Of a stretch of DNA of 64,000 nt, positions 8,007 through 17,025 are shown piece after piece (positions within the stretch are counted from its first letter, which is position 1; the number at the start of each line of letters is the position of its first letter). The translations under genes were made by a program, and so were the position numbers. The notes beneath the pieces are model-generated. The model ran no database searches. It had not been told where the DNA came from and saw only the letters and a program-made list of their open reading frames with translations. Source of the stretch: Cohaesibacter celericrescens (GTDB taxonomy: Bacteria > Pseudomonadota > Alphaproteobacteria > Rhizobiales > Cohaesibacteraceae); NCBI RefSeq assembly GCF_002866925.1, contig NZ_PKUQ01000016.1:124001-188000 (forward strand), read 5' to 3'.

Positions 8007-9413
8007 TCAATCCTCGTTGGCCTCATCCGTGGTCAATTGTGAACCCACAGCGATACGAGCGACCAAATCTGCGAGTGTTTCTAAGCTCGAAAGGTCCAAT
8101 TCTGCTGTTTTTGTTGATTTCAACGATGCCTGAGGAATAACGCCGCTTACAAACCCAAGTTTGGCCGCTTCCTTGATTCGGGCCGGTGCGTGCGCGACTG
8201 GTCGGATGGCTCCCGATAGGCTGACTTCGCCGAAATAGACACATTCTGATGGCAACGCGACCCCCGCAAGCGAGGACACCAGCGCCGCTGCGACGGCAAG
8301 GTCTGCTGCAGGCTCGGTTATTTTAAGGCCACCTGCGACGTTGAGATAGACATCATGTCCGGCAAGACGTACGCCACAATGGGCGTCAAGAACAGCAAGA
8401 ACCATAGACAGGCGACTTGTGTCCCAACCGACAACGGCCCGTCGCGGGGTGCCGAGCGGTGATTGGGCCACCAAGGCTTGAATTTCAACCAACAAGGGGC
8501 GAGAGCCTTCCATTCCGGCAAAGACTGCGGCTCCGGGGGTGGAAATGTTGCGCTCTCCCAAGAACATTGCCGAAGGGTTGGCCACTTGGGTTAATCCGCC
8601 GCCGGTCATTTCGAACACGCCGATTTCATCTGTGGGGCCAAACCGGTTTTTAAGTGCGCGCAGCAGGCGGAACTGATGGCCTGCGTCGCCTTCGAATTGC
8701 AACACGCCGTCAACCATATGCTCCACAACGCGCGGTCCTGCGATTTGGCCGTCTTTTGTGACGTGCCCGACCAGAATCACTGCCGCGCCGGTTTGTTTGG
8801 CGTAGCGAATCATAGCTTGCGCTGAGGCCCGCACTTGAGTGACTGTTCCCGGGGCACTGTCGGCGCTGTCGGTCCACAAGGTTTGGATCGAATCAATCAC
8901 CACCATATCCGGCGGAGGCCCTGCGGTGAGTGTGGTGAGAATGTCTTCAACACTAGTCTCCGCAGCCAATTGAACAGTGGCTTGCGAAAGGCCGAGGCGC
9001 GCAGCGCGCAAACGAACCTGATCAATGGCTTCCTCGCCCGAAATATAAACAACGCTATGGTCATTTTGAGCCAATGCAGCAGAAGCCTGAATGAGTAAGG
9101 TCGATTTACCGATGCCAGGGGTTCCTCCAAGTAGCAACACTGAGCCTTTAACAAAGCCGCCGCCTGTGACCCGGTCAAGTTCGGCCACGCCAGTGACAAT
9201 TCTGGGAGCAGGCTTTTCCTGCCCAGATAGAGACACCAGCTCAACGATGCGTCCGGATTTACCACGTATGGTGTTGGGTGAGCCGCCAACGCCAGAGCCC
9301 TCGGTTTCTTGTGTTATGGAGTTCCACTCGCCGCAGGATTCGCATTTTCCAGCCCACTGGTTGCTCACAGCACCGCAGGACTGGCAGACAAAGGTCGATT
9401 TTTGGCGGGCCAT
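8007..9413 (-). CDS. radA: DNA repair protein RadA
   Basis: RadA is a RecA-like ATPase that promotes branch migration in recombinational repair. All expected parts are present: an N-terminal zinc finger (C10, C13, C24, C27), Walker A GGTPGIGKST (96-105), the family-specific KNRFG motif and a C-terminal Lon-protease-like domain ending near VASLLARI-like sequence (LADLVARIAV). The start at 9413 is chosen because AGGA lies 9 bases upstream and MARQKSTFVCQSCG matches the family N-terminus. An ATG at 9431 lacks an RBS. It lies between alr and cvpA on the same strand. Confidence 0.96.
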   Translation of the reverse strand: MARQKSTFVCQSCGAVSNQWAGKCESCGEWNSITQETEGSGVGGSPNTIRGKSGRIVELVSLSGQEKPAPRIVTGVAELDRVTGGGFVKGSVLLLGGTPGIGKSTLLIQASAALAQNDHSVVYISGEEAIDQVRLRAARLGLSQATVQLAAETSVEDILTTLTAGPPPDMVVIDSIQTLWTDSADSAPGTVTQVRASAQAMIRYAKQTGAAVILVGHVTKDGQIAGPRVVEHMVDGVLQFEGDAGHQFRLLRALKNRFGPTDEIGVFEMTGGGLTQVANPSAMFLGERNISTPGAAVFAGMEGSRPLLVEIQALVAQSPLGTPRRAVVGWDTSRLSMVLAVLDAHCGVRLAGHDVYLNVAGGLKITEPAADLAVAAALVSSLAGVALPSECVYFGEVSLSGAIRPVAHAPARIKEAAKLGFVSGVIPQASLKSTKTAELDLSSLETLADLVARIAVGSQLTTDEANED

Positions 9414-9487
9414 AGGCGGTGTTCCTGACATTGAGGGTGGCTGTGGCTGGATGTTTTGCGCTGAGGGGAATCAAACGCCCATATCTG

Positions 9488-10702
9488 TTATAGATAGCGA
9501 CGGAGGGCGCGCAAGCCAAGACTTGTCAGAAGCTCGTAACCGATGGTGCCGGCATGGTGGGCAACGTCATCTAACGGGATGTGTTCACCAAATATTTCTG
9601 CCCAGCTTCCTCGCCGTACAGTTTCATGGGGTATGTCGGTCACGTCGATGATGGTCAGATCCATGGTGATCCTGCCAATGATCGGCGCTTCATAGCCATT
9701 GATCCAGACTTTGGCGCCTTTTTTCTCATCAGAACTGCCGCCTGCACGCAAATATCCATCGGCATAGCCAATACATAATGTCGCAAGCCGGCTGTCTCGT
9801 TTGGTGATCTCTTGTGCGCCGTAGCTGACTGACCATCCCTTGGGGACATTGCGCGTGGTTAGAATGCGGCTTTTTACGGTGGCAACAACCTTCATAGGAT
9901 TGGGATGGTCGCCAATCGCGAGGCCTCCATACAGCGCAATGCCCGGGCGGGTGAGCTCAAAGTGATAGTCCGGCCCAAGAAATATTCCTGCCGAATTGGC
10001 CAATGATGCGGGAACATCGGGGAAACAGGCCCTGATCGAGCGGAATCGGTCCAGTTGTTGGCTGTTGAGCGGGTGGTGTGGCTGATCTGAACAGACCAAG
10101 TGGCTCATGATCAGGCATATGATAAAGCTTGGTGGATTTTGCTTCCATTTTTCGGACAGCATGAAAGCAGACTTGCGGCCGAGGCCCAATCTGTTCATGC
10201 CGGTATCAAAATGCAGTGCACAGGGCAATGGTGTGGCAATGCTGGCACAATAGGTTTCCCACAAATCCAGCTCTTCATAGCTACCCAGCACCGGCCTTAG
10301 GGAAAAACTGTTGTAATAGTCTGCACAGACAGCGCTGCTATCGCCAACCAAACCATTCAGCACATAGATCATCGCATCGGGCAGGACGGAACGCGCTCTG
10401 GCTCCTTCTTGAGGCAACGCGACAAAAAAAGTGCGACACCCTGCTGCCCATAGGGCTTTGGCGGCTTGTTCCAGCCCAAGCCCATAGGCATCGGCCTTGA
10501 TCACCGCCGCGCACGTTGCCGCGCCGCTTTTTTCTGCCAGGAGCTGATAATTGTCTGCCAAGGCAGCAAGGTCGACGCTCAGGATGTTTCCCGCGACACT
10601 TTCGTCCGGTGCTGACAAGAAGGTGACATGAGGAGAGGGCATGATGCTTTGGGTCATGATCTGGCTTTCGGTCCTAGGGCATAGAAGATCTCTTTCGATC
10701 AT
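9488..10702 (-). CDS. alr: Alanine racemase
   Basis: Alr interconverts L- and D-alanine with PLP, supplying D-Ala for peptidoglycan. The N-terminal barrel carries the PLP lysine in VIKADAYGLG (K69 in the long form). The second catalytic Tyr lies in GWSVSYGAQEI in the C-terminal beta domain, and IGRITMDLTIIDVTDIP is the usual downstream block. The start is uncertain: the ATG at 10702 has GGAGG directly abutting it, which is too close, while the ATG at 10657 has AGGA about 14 bases upstream. The family core begins at about residue 39, so 10657 or 10642 are credible. It lies 80 bases downstream of dnaB. Confidence 0.93.
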   Translation of the reverse strand: MIERDLLCPRTESQIMTQSIMPSPHVTFLSAPDESVAGNILSVDLAALADNYQLLAEKSGAATCAAVIKADAYGLGLEQAAKALWAAGCRTFFVALPQEGARARSVLPDAMIYVLNGLVGDSSAVCADYYNSFSLRPVLGSYEELDLWETYCASIATPLPCALHFDTGMNRLGLGRKSAFMLSEKWKQNPPSFIICLIMSHLVCSDQPHHPLNSQQLDRFRSIRACFPDVPASLANSAGIFLGPDYHFELTRPGIALYGGLAIGDHPNPMKVVATVKSRILTTRNVPKGWSVSYGAQEITKRDSRLATLCIGYADGYLRAGGSSDEKKGAKVWINGYEAPIIGRITMDLTIIDVTDIPHETVRRGSWAEIFGEHIPLDDVAHHAGTIGYELLTSLGLRALRRYL

Positions 10703-10782
10703 CCTCCAAAATGGTCTGCTTGAACAGCCGCCCGCAGTGCCAAATTGTCGCTATTTCCACTCTTCCTAGAGGCTGGCGAGCG

Positions 10783-12270
10783 TTATTCGTAGGCCTCGGG
10801 AATATAGTCGTCCTGCGCCAGATCGGAGAAGCGGGTGAATTCTGGCTGGAACGCAACCGGCACGATGCCTGTGGGTCCGTGCCTCTGCTTGGCGATGATG
10901 ATTTCTGCTTTACCCATGCAACGTTCCATCTCTGCCTGCCACGTGAAAAATTCTTCGGTGCCTTCCTTGGGCATTTCACGTTCTTTGTAATATTCCTCAC
11001 GATAGATAAACATAACGACGTCGGCGTCCTGCTCGATGGAACCAGATTCGCGCAAGTCAGACAGCTGAGGGCGTTTGTCGTCTCGTGATTCAACCTGACG
11101 GGAGAGCTGTGACAATGCGATGATGGGGACAGCCAGCTCCTTGGCCAAGGCTTTTAGACCGGTCGTGATCTCGGTGATTTCCTGCACGCGGCCCTGTGAG
11201 GATTTGGCAGAGGACCCACTCAAAAGTTGTAGATAGTCGACGATTAGCAGATCCAGCCCTCTTTGGCGTTTCAGTCTGCGGGCACGCGCCGACAATTGAG
11301 CGATGGAAATACCACCTGTCTGGTCAATATGCAGGGGTGTGACCTGCATTTCCTGTGCTTTGTGGGCGATGCGGGCAAATTCGTTTTGATCGACCTTACC
11401 ACGCCGAATCTTTTCCGAAGACACCATCGCCTGTTCAGCGATCACACGCGTTGCGAGCTGTTCCGCTGACATCTCGAGCGAGAAGAAGCCGACAACGCCT
11501 CCGTTGGTCGTTTTCAGTGAGCCATCGGGTTGCTCTTCCGAGCGATAGACGCTGGCCACATTATAGGCAATGTTGGTGACAAGCGAGGTTTTGCCCATTG
11601 CAGGTCGCGCCGCCAGAATGATCAAATCGGAATGTTGCAAACCACCCATTTTGGCATCAAGATCATTGAGGCCAGTTGCTATGCCGGACAGTTGACCATC
11701 GCGTTTATACGCGGCTTCGGCCATTTCGATGGCTTCGGTTGCTGCTGTCGCAAAGGTTTTGAAACCGCCGTCTGATCCGCCTTTTTCGGCCAGCTCGAAC
11801 AGGCGCTTCTCTGCGTCCTCGATTTGAGCCCGCGGAGGCATGTCAATCGGTGCATCAAACGCAACATTGACCACGTCGGTACCAATTTCAATCAGATTGC
11901 GCCGGGTGGCCAGATCCATAATCAGCAAGCCAAAGTCTTCGGCATTGATGATGGATGTCGCTTGCGAGGCCAGACGCAGCAAGTAAATATCAATCGGCAT
12001 GTCTGCGACCAGATGGTCTGCAGGAAAGAATGTCTTGAGTGTTACGGGAGATGCTATTTTACCGGCACGAATGAGAGCGGATGTTTTCTCAAAAATCTCT
12101 TGCAAGTTGGGATCGAAAAAATGCTGTGGCTTCAAAAATGCTTCGACGCGGTCATACGTTTGGTTGTTGACCAGAATCGCACCCAAAAGCTGTTGCTCTG
12201 CTTCCAAATTGTGTGGAGCATGACGCGTGCTTATGGTTTCGGCGGTGTCGCGCTTTGCGGCAATTTCCAT
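10783..12270 (-). CDS. dnaB: Replicative DNA helicase
   Basis: DnaB is the hexameric 5'-3' helicase that unwinds the replication fork. The N-terminal domain starts at APHNLEAEQQLLGAIL. The RecA-like domain has Walker A AARPAMGKTSL, Walker B LDLLIVDYLQLL, and SQLSRQVESRDDKRPQLSDLRESGSIEQDAD as in the family. At 495 aa it has the usual length. I prefer the ATG at 12270 because AGGA lies 5 bases before it; an ATG at 12282 adds four residues but has only a crowded GGAAGA. It heads the minus-strand group dnaB-alr-radA-cvpA. Confidence 0.96.
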   Translation of the reverse strand: MEIAAKRDTAETISTRHAPHNLEAEQQLLGAILVNNQTYDRVEAFLKPQHFFDPNLQEIFEKTSALIRAGKIASPVTLKTFFPADHLVADMPIDIYLLRLASQATSIINAEDFGLLIMDLATRRNLIEIGTDVVNVAFDAPIDMPPRAQIEDAEKRLFELAEKGGSDGGFKTFATAATEAIEMAEAAYKRDGQLSGIATGLNDLDAKMGGLQHSDLIILAARPAMGKTSLVTNIAYNVASVYRSEEQPDGSLKTTNGGVVGFFSLEMSAEQLATRVIAEQAMVSSEKIRRGKVDQNEFARIAHKAQEMQVTPLHIDQTGGISIAQLSARARRLKRQRGLDLLIVDYLQLLSGSSAKSSQGRVQEITEITTGLKALAKELAVPIIALSQLSRQVESRDDKRPQLSDLRESGSIEQDADVVMFIYREEYYKEREMPKEGTEEFFTWQAEMERCMGKAEIIIAKQRHGPTGIVPVAFQPEFTRFSDLAQDDYIPEAYE

Positions 12271-12693
12271 TCTCGTCCTCATTCTTCCAGTCGTTTTTTA
12301 AATAGCCACAGGACGCACATAATTAGAAGTGTCCAAATTACTATTCACGGCAATCAACAGACATAACTTTTTTATACAGCTTTTTGCTGGACTCGTCGGT
12401 GGAGATTGGTGAGTCAAAAGAATCGTTTCTGTCCCGAACCTAAACTTCAGAATCAGGTTTAAGAGTGGTGAGATCGACATTGCTGTTGGGTGGTGTGTTG
12501 CTCTTAGATCTTTTTCAAACATCACGATGCGCGGATCTTTTTAAAGAATGATGTTGTTTGGGATTTCTGACTGACAACAAGCAATTTGTTATTGGCATAA
12601 AAAAGCCCGGTTTGGGACCGGGCTTTTCTCTGTGTGTCATGTCCGCTTGGGCGCCGAGGGTGTCTCTAGGCAAAGCGGTGCAAGAAGTTTGGC
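12271..12693. other. Intergenic region between dnaB and rplI
   Basis: No gene is supported here. The region is AT-rich and presumably carries the dnaB promoter on the minus strand, but I see no clear -35/-10 pair. Its right end holds the rplI terminator at 12601-12627. Confidence 0.5.
12594..12627 (-). terminator. Terminator of the rpsF-rpsR-DUF2232-rplI operon
   Basis: AAAAGCCCGGT (12601-12611) and ACCGGGCTTTT (12617-12627) form a perfect 11-bp stem with a 5-nt loop. On the minus strand the stem is followed by further T residues (TTTTTT in all). It lies 67 bases beyond the rplI stop. Confidence 0.92.
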
Positions 12694-13314
12694 TTATTCA
12701 GCTTCTTTGGTGAATTCTTCTTCAGAAACTTCTGGCTCTTCGGAAACTTCCTCACCTTCGATTTCTTCCAGCAGATCTTCATCAAGTTCCAGATCATCTT
12801 CAAACTCAAACGCATCATCGCGTTCGGTGAGGGAAAGGTCTTCACCTGCTTGCTGGCGCTCGGCTTCATCCTGAGAGCGTGCAACGTTGGCGGTAACGGT
12901 CAGTTCGACTTCAGGATGGAGGACAACGGTCACTTCATGCAGGCCGATTGATTTGATTGGGCGGGCCAAAGAAATCTGGGACCGGTTGATGGAGACGCCT
13001 TCTTCCGTCAAAGAATCAGCCAGATCGCGGGTTGAAACCGAACCATACATCTGGCCTGTTTCTGAAGCCGCACGGATGATGATAACCGTTTTTTCACCGA
13101 TGGTTTCTTTAAGAGATTCAGCTTCTTTTTTGGCTTCAAGGTTGCGTGCTTCAAGCTGGGCGCGTTCTGTTTCAAAACGTTTTTTGTTTGCTTCTGTTGC
13201 GCGGATTGCTTTGCCTTGTGGCAGCAAGAAGTTGCGCGCATAACCGGTGCGAACTGTAACCATTTCGCCCATCTGGCCGAGTTTAGCAACGCGTTCTAGA
13301 AGAATTACATCCAT
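12694..13314 (-). CDS. rplI: 50S ribosomal protein L9
   Basis: L9 binds 23S rRNA near the L1 stalk base. [21 protein letters not shown] is the standard N-terminal domain, followed by the long connecting helix and the C-terminal RNA-binding domain up to [13 protein letters not shown]. About 50 extra residues follow, very rich in Glu and Asp (about 155-206), beyond the usual end of the protein at about 150 aa. The start at 13314 is chosen because GGAG lies 6 bases upstream and the N-terminus matches the family; an upstream in-frame ATG at 13326 overlaps that SD. It is the last gene of the rpsF operon. Confidence 0.95.
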   Translation of the reverse strand: MDVILLERVAKLGQMGEMVTVRTGYARNFLLPQGKAIRATEANKKRFETERAQLEARNLEAKKEAESLKETIGEKTVIIIRAASETGQMYGSVSTRDLADSLTEEGVSINRSQISLARPIKSIGLHEVTVVLHPEVELTVTANVARSQDEAERQQAGEDLSLTERDDAFEFEDDLELDEDLLEEIEGEEVSEEPEVSEEEFTKEAE

Positions 13315-13392
13315 TTTAGTCTCCATTTGTTGTTGCCGCCGACCAAGCGGGGCGGCAGATCTTTAGGTTTGGTTGTGGTCTTTCGACCTTGT

Positions 13393-14367
13393 TTAGTTTG
13401 GTCCATCCTGTGGTTCCGAAGGTCCTTTGGGACCTTTGGGCGCACGCGAGCGGATATTGATCAGCACTTCGCTTGTGCCCAGAATGACCAGAAATAGCCC
13501 GATCCATTGAAAGATCAGGAGCATAGAATATGTGCCCCAGAGAACTGCAGTTCGTGTCTTTGAGAATCGGGTGAGATAGTGAAGGACGGAAAGCCCGACC
13601 AGCAACAGAGTTCCGCCGAAGCTGGAGGCGACAATTTGTGCAAAAACACCGGCAAGGCCGCTGAGTAGAAATATAGCAGCGAGGCTAGCCATGAATATGT
13701 AAGCAGCGCTTACCGGTGTGGTGAGTTCGTGCAGATTTGGCCAAGGCCGTGCAAGGCGTCCTGATTTTTCAACGATTTTTGCCGCCAGATAGAGGTTCGC
13801 GCTGGTGCTGATGACCAGCATCAATGCGGAAACTGTTGGGGCGAGACGGCTGATGATGGCAATTAGATCGTCCAGGCTGACACCGGCAGCAGCCGGCGTT
13901 GACGACTGTTGGGCGCTATAGACTTGGTTCATCAATGCCGCAATGCTGTCATTGTAGGTCTCAAGGCTGAAGCCAAACGGGATAAACATCGCCATACTGG
14001 CAATTGCAGCTAGTCCGGCTATCCAGAGAAGCAGGCGGCCAAGGGGGAACCATTCCGCCTCACCGGTGGTTTCGTCAACTCGGTTAAGGCCGAGCAAATG
14101 GGTAAACCACCATGCGGGAATGCTGGTAAGCAGGAGAAACAGAAATCCTGCAAGCGGGCTGATCATCAACGCCAAGACAACACCAGAGGTGAGGGCGGCG
14201 ATCAAGCCTGTGAAAGATCCCCAGCCGAGAGATGCGATCATGACGGGAAGTGGGGAAATCATAACGAGAATGAAGCCAATACCAAACACCCCACCGGCAT
14301 AACCGGATAGGTTGAGCAAGGCGGTGCAAAGACCGGCCACAATGCCTATGATCAGGAAATGGTTCAT
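13393..14367 (-). CDS. DUF2232 family multi-spanning membrane protein
   Basis: This 324-aa protein has about eight hydrophobic helices, a periplasmic-type polar stretch around residues 125-160 (YNDSIAALMNQVYSAQQ) and a short polar Pro/Gly/Lys tail. Its place between rpsR and rplI is where alphaproteobacteria usually keep a DUF2232 protein. DUF2232 is of unknown function and is distantly like Firmicutes membrane proteins of the YybS type. It is expected to sit in the inner membrane and to be co-expressed with the ribosomal genes. Confidence 0.85.
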   Translation of the reverse strand: MNHFLIIGIVAGLCTALLNLSGYAGGVFGIGFILVMISPLPVMIASLGWGSFTGLIAALTSGVVLALMISPLAGFLFLLLTSIPAWWFTHLLGLNRVDETTGEAEWFPLGRLLLWIAGLAAIASMAMFIPFGFSLETYNDSIAALMNQVYSAQQSSTPAAAGVSLDDLIAIISRLAPTVSALMLVISTSANLYLAAKIVEKSGRLARPWPNLHELTTPVSAAYIFMASLAAIFLLSGLAGVFAQIVASSFGGTLLLVGLSVLHYLTRFSKTRTAVLWGTYSMLLIFQWIGLFLVILGTSEVLINIRSRAPKGPKGPSEPQDGPN

Positions 14368-14521
14368 ACGATTTGCTGTCCCGCATGCCCGCTTGGGCTT
14401 TTGTCTGGCGGTTAGAGGCAGGTCACAATGCCATACCCCAACGGATTTTTTGTCTCGATTTAGAGAGCCGGTAAAGGGCGAAAATGAATCCGCCCTTTAC
14501 CAAAATGCTTGTCTTCAGCGA

Positions 14522-14755
14522 CTAGCTGATGACGTATGGCAAAAGGCCAAGGAAACGAGCGCGTTTGATGGCACGAGCCAATTCACGCTGTTTTTTGGCA
14601 GAAACTGCCGTAATCCGTGAAGGAACGATTTTGCCGCGCTCGGAAACATAGCGCTGCAGAAGACGGATGTCTTTGTAATCGATCTTAGGTGCATTATCGC
14701 CAGAGAAAGGGCAAGTTTTGCGACGACGGAAAAATGGACGACGTGCTCCAGACAT
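14522..14755 (-). CDS. rpsR: 30S ribosomal protein S18
   Basis: S18 pairs with S6 on the central domain of 16S rRNA. This 77-aa protein shows the family signature [10 protein letters not shown], then [25 protein letters not shown] split by the usual helix, and [28 protein letters not shown] lies 8 bases before the ATG. It starts 14 bases after the rpsF stop, so translation of the two is probably coupled. Confidence 0.97.
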   Translation of the reverse strand: MSGARRPFFRRRKTCPFSGDNAPKIDYKDIRLLQRYVSERGKIVPSRITAVSAKKQRELARAIKRARFLGLLPYVIS

Positions 14756-14769
14756 ATTTCTTGCTCCTT

Positions 14770-15240
14770 CTATTCAGCTGCAGGTGCTGGTGTTGCAGGT
14801 GCTTCGTCGCGTGTTTCTTCACGGCGCGGACGACGGTCACCACGATCGCCACGTGGGCCGCGATCATTACGATCACCACGTGGGCCACGATCACCACGAC
14901 CACCACGGTCGTCACGATCACGTTTCTGCATCATTGCAGACTGATCTTCTTCAAGCTCTTCAACGCGAATGGTCATGAAACGCATGACATCTTCGTTGAT
15001 ACGCATCAGACGCTCCATTTCAGCAACAGCGTCGTAAGCAGAATCGATGTTCATAAGAACATAATGTGCTTTACGGTTTTTGTTGATGCGGTACGCGATG
15101 GATTTCAAACCCCAGTATTCAACCTTACCGACGGTGCCGCCAGCTTCGGTGATCAGGGTTTTATATTGCTCTACCAGAGACTCAACTTGTTGCTGAGAAA
15201 TATCCTGGCGAGCAAGGAAAACGTGCTCATACAGCGCCAT
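14770..15240 (-). CDS. rpsF: 30S ribosomal protein S6 with Arg/Gly/Asp-rich tail
   Basis: S6 binds S18 on the 30S platform. Residues 1-100 are a normal S6 ([52 protein letters not shown]). From about residue 105 a tail of some 50 residues follows, built of [15 protein letters not shown] units and ending [10 protein letters not shown]. Such tails are known in alphaproteobacterial S6 but vary a lot. The coding DNA for the tail at 14817-14925 is itself repetitive. AGGTAGG precedes the ATG. It heads the operon rpsF-rpsR-DUF2232-rplI, with a promoter candidate about 220 bases upstream. Confidence 0.96.
   Translation of the reverse strand: MALYEHVFLARQDISQQQVESLVEQYKTLITEAGGTVGKVEYWGLKSIAYRINKNRKAHYVLMNIDSAYDAVAEMERLMRINEDVMRFMTIRVEELEEDQSAMMQKRDRDDRGGRGDRGPRGDRNDRGPRGDRGDRRPRREETRDEAPATPAPAAE
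14817..14925 (-). repeat. Short tandem coding repeats in the rpsF tail
   Basis: Degenerate units such as CACGATCACCACGTGGGCC recur several times here and encode the RGDR/RGPRGDR tail of S6. The repeats are inside a coding frame and have no unique spacers, so they are not a CRISPR array. They are a likely site of length variation between strains. Confidence 0.75.
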
Positions 15241-15897
15241 TGTTCCTACCTTGTCTATTGGTTACAGTATATCAACTGGCAGGCGCAAAGCCTCCAAAAA
15301 GCCTCAAGACAAGGCTCTTTTGAGAATTACTCGCTTTAAAGAGCGAGGACACAGAAAGGCGGTCGCTTTATGCTCCCTCCACTGCCATCGGTCTTGATTT
15401 CGCAAGAATTTAGGCAACAGTCTTTCGTTCAGCCCTCGGCCTCGCCAAGCTGATTGGCGCTTTATAGACGAATTCTGCCAATGTGCAAGGCCAAAAACCG
15501 TGTGTTTGCCCATATTATTCTGCAATAGTGGGTTGCTGGGCTGTCCTGTAGCAAACGTAAACGCTCTTATTTCAACACTAGGCTTATCTGCTTTGCAGGG
15601 GAGAGAAAGTGCATAATGTTAGATTAAAGTATAAAAGAGCGACTTTTCGAACAGCAACGAGCAGCAAGCCTTGACTCTTGTGGGCAATGCCGCCAATAGC
15701 GATGCGATATGTCACAAAAGTGTCAGAAATGGCAGTCGAGCGAGCAAAGAGCGCGTTTATTTAGCGATGAACGCAGCGCAGGGACAGCAGCTGACTTTGT
15801 AGGCAACAAAAATAAAACCGAATCATATCGAGATAAGATGTGGCTGGGTCAACGAGCGGAGTGCGTAAATGCATTTCCGAATAAGGTTGGAGACGAA
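15241..15897. other. Divergent intergenic region between rpsF and fabD
   Basis: I see no gene in these 657 bases. The rpsF side holds a promoter candidate (15461-15488) and two leader hairpins: CTCGCT/AGCGAG at 15330-15347 and AGCCT/AGGCT at 15300-15316, the second followed on the minus strand by TTTTT just before an AGG-rich stretch. These may form an S6/S18-responsive leader or attenuator. The fabD side is AT-rich; TTGACT near 15671 could be a -35 element but has no good -10. Confidence 0.45.
15461..15488 (-). promoter_or_regulatory. Candidate sigma-70 promoter of the rpsF operon
   Basis: On the minus strand TTGCAC (-35, 15488-15483) is 16 bases from TATAAA (-10, 15466-15461). Transcription would begin about 215 bases before the rpsF start, giving a long leader. 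Called from motif match alone. Confidence 0.5.
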
Positions 15898-16839
15898 ATG
15901 AGTATTGCATTCACTTTTCCCGGTCAGGGTAGTCAAGCTGTTGGTATGGGCAAAGCATTGGCGGATGAGTTTTCAGTCGCCCGCGCCGTATATGAAGAAG
16001 TAGACGATGTGTTGGGTGAGAAACTGTCGGATGTAATGTGGAACGGACCAACTGACGAGTTGATTCTCACAAGCAACGCCCAGCCTGCTCTTATGGCCGC
16101 GTCGATTGCCGCTATGCGCGTTTTGGAAGAAAAGGGCTTGGTATTGGCAGACAAAGTGTCATTTGTCGCCGGCCATTCACTTGGTGAGTATTCCGCGCTT
16201 GCTGCATCTGGCGCTTTGAGCCTTTCTGATACAGCTCGTTTGTTGCGTATCCGTGGGGATGCGATGCAGAAGGCTGTGCCGGTTGGGGAAGGCGCAATGG
16301 CGGCTATCCTTGGTTTGACGATTGAAGATGCGCGCGCCGTTGCAGCTGCTGCCGCCGAGGGTGAGGTCTGTCAGGTCGCCAATGATAACGCGACAGGGCA
16401 GGTGGTGATTTCCGGTGCCAAGGCTGCGATTGAAAGGGCCGCCGTTCTTGCCAAGGAAAAGGGTGCTAAACGCGCACTTTTGTTGCCTGTTAGTGCACCT
16501 TTCCATTGTGCTTTGATGGCCCCAGCAGCAGACGTCATGGCTGAGGCACTCGCGGGCGTAACTATCAACAAACCTAGTGTTCCACTGGTGGCAAATGTTT
16601 TGGCGAGCTCTGTGGATGATCCAGAAGCAATCCGCAAACATCTCGTTGAGCAAGTGACTGGCATGGTCCGTTGGTCTGAGTCTGTGATGTGGTTGGCGAA
16701 CAACGGTGTTGATTGTCTGTTTGAAATCGGAACGGGTAAAGTTTTGACGGGACTTGCGCGTAGGATTGTTAAGGGCATTGCAACTGTCAATGTTGGCGAG
16801 CCCGCTGATATTGATGCTGCACTGGAAAAACTCGTCTGA
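15898..16839 (+). CDS. fabD: Malonyl-CoA-acyl carrier protein transacylase
   Basis: FabD moves malonyl from CoA to acyl carrier protein for fatty-acid elongation. The nucleophile is S94 in GHSLGE and the catalytic histidine is H203 in APFHCALM; FPGQGSQ near the N-terminus is also typical. The 313-aa form from 15898 is chosen because GGAG lies 5 bases before the ATG and MSIAFTFPGQGSQ is the family N-terminus. The open frame continues upstream to 15709 but with no family similarity. It is the first gene of fabD-fabG-acpP-fabF. Confidence 0.97.
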   Translation: MSIAFTFPGQGSQAVGMGKALADEFSVARAVYEEVDDVLGEKLSDVMWNGPTDELILTSNAQPALMAASIAAMRVLEEKGLVLADKVSFVAGHSLGEYSALAASGALSLSDTARLLRIRGDAMQKAVPVGEGAMAAILGLTIEDARAVAAAAAEGEVCQVANDNATGQVVISGAKAAIERAAVLAKEKGAKRALLLPVSAPFHCALMAPAADVMAEALAGVTINKPSVPLVANVLASSVDDPEAIRKHLVEQVTGMVRWSESVMWLANNGVDCLFEIGTGKVLTGLARRIVKGIATVNVGEPADIDAALEKLV

Positions 16840-16871
16840 TCTATGATTGCATCGCCAAAATAATCTACTAT

Positions 16872-16913
16872 ATTTCCCGCCCAGAGACAGCCCTTCGGGG
16901 CGCGTCGGGAAAT
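16872..16913 (+). ncRNA. Structured element with UUCG tetraloop between fabD and fabG
   Basis: ATTTCCCG (16872-16879) pairs perfectly with CGGGAAAT (16906-16913), enclosing an inner hairpin GCCC-TTCG-GGGC (16890-16901) with the very stable UUCG tetraloop. No T-run follows, so it is not a standard terminator. It lies 32 bases after the fabD stop and 112 before fabG. It could be an mRNA processing or stability element or a cis-regulator; the function is unknown. Confidence 0.5.
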
Positions 16914-17025
16914 GATCTTGCTTGGGAATGACCCTGTAAAGCGAGAAAAACGGGTCTATCTATGTTCGGTTCGTTGCGGTCAAGGCCGTGGACCATGAGA
17001 TATTTGATCCAAAGAGGGAAATGCT

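Noticed and set aside
14817..14925. Repeated GATCACCACGTGGGCC-like units resembling a CRISPR or DNA repeat array
   Set aside because: They are in frame within rpsF, have no unique spacers and encode the Arg/Gly/Asp tail of S6.
15709..15897. N-terminal extension of fabD
   Set aside because: It has no family similarity, and the ATG at 15898 has a good SD and the canonical FabD N-terminus.
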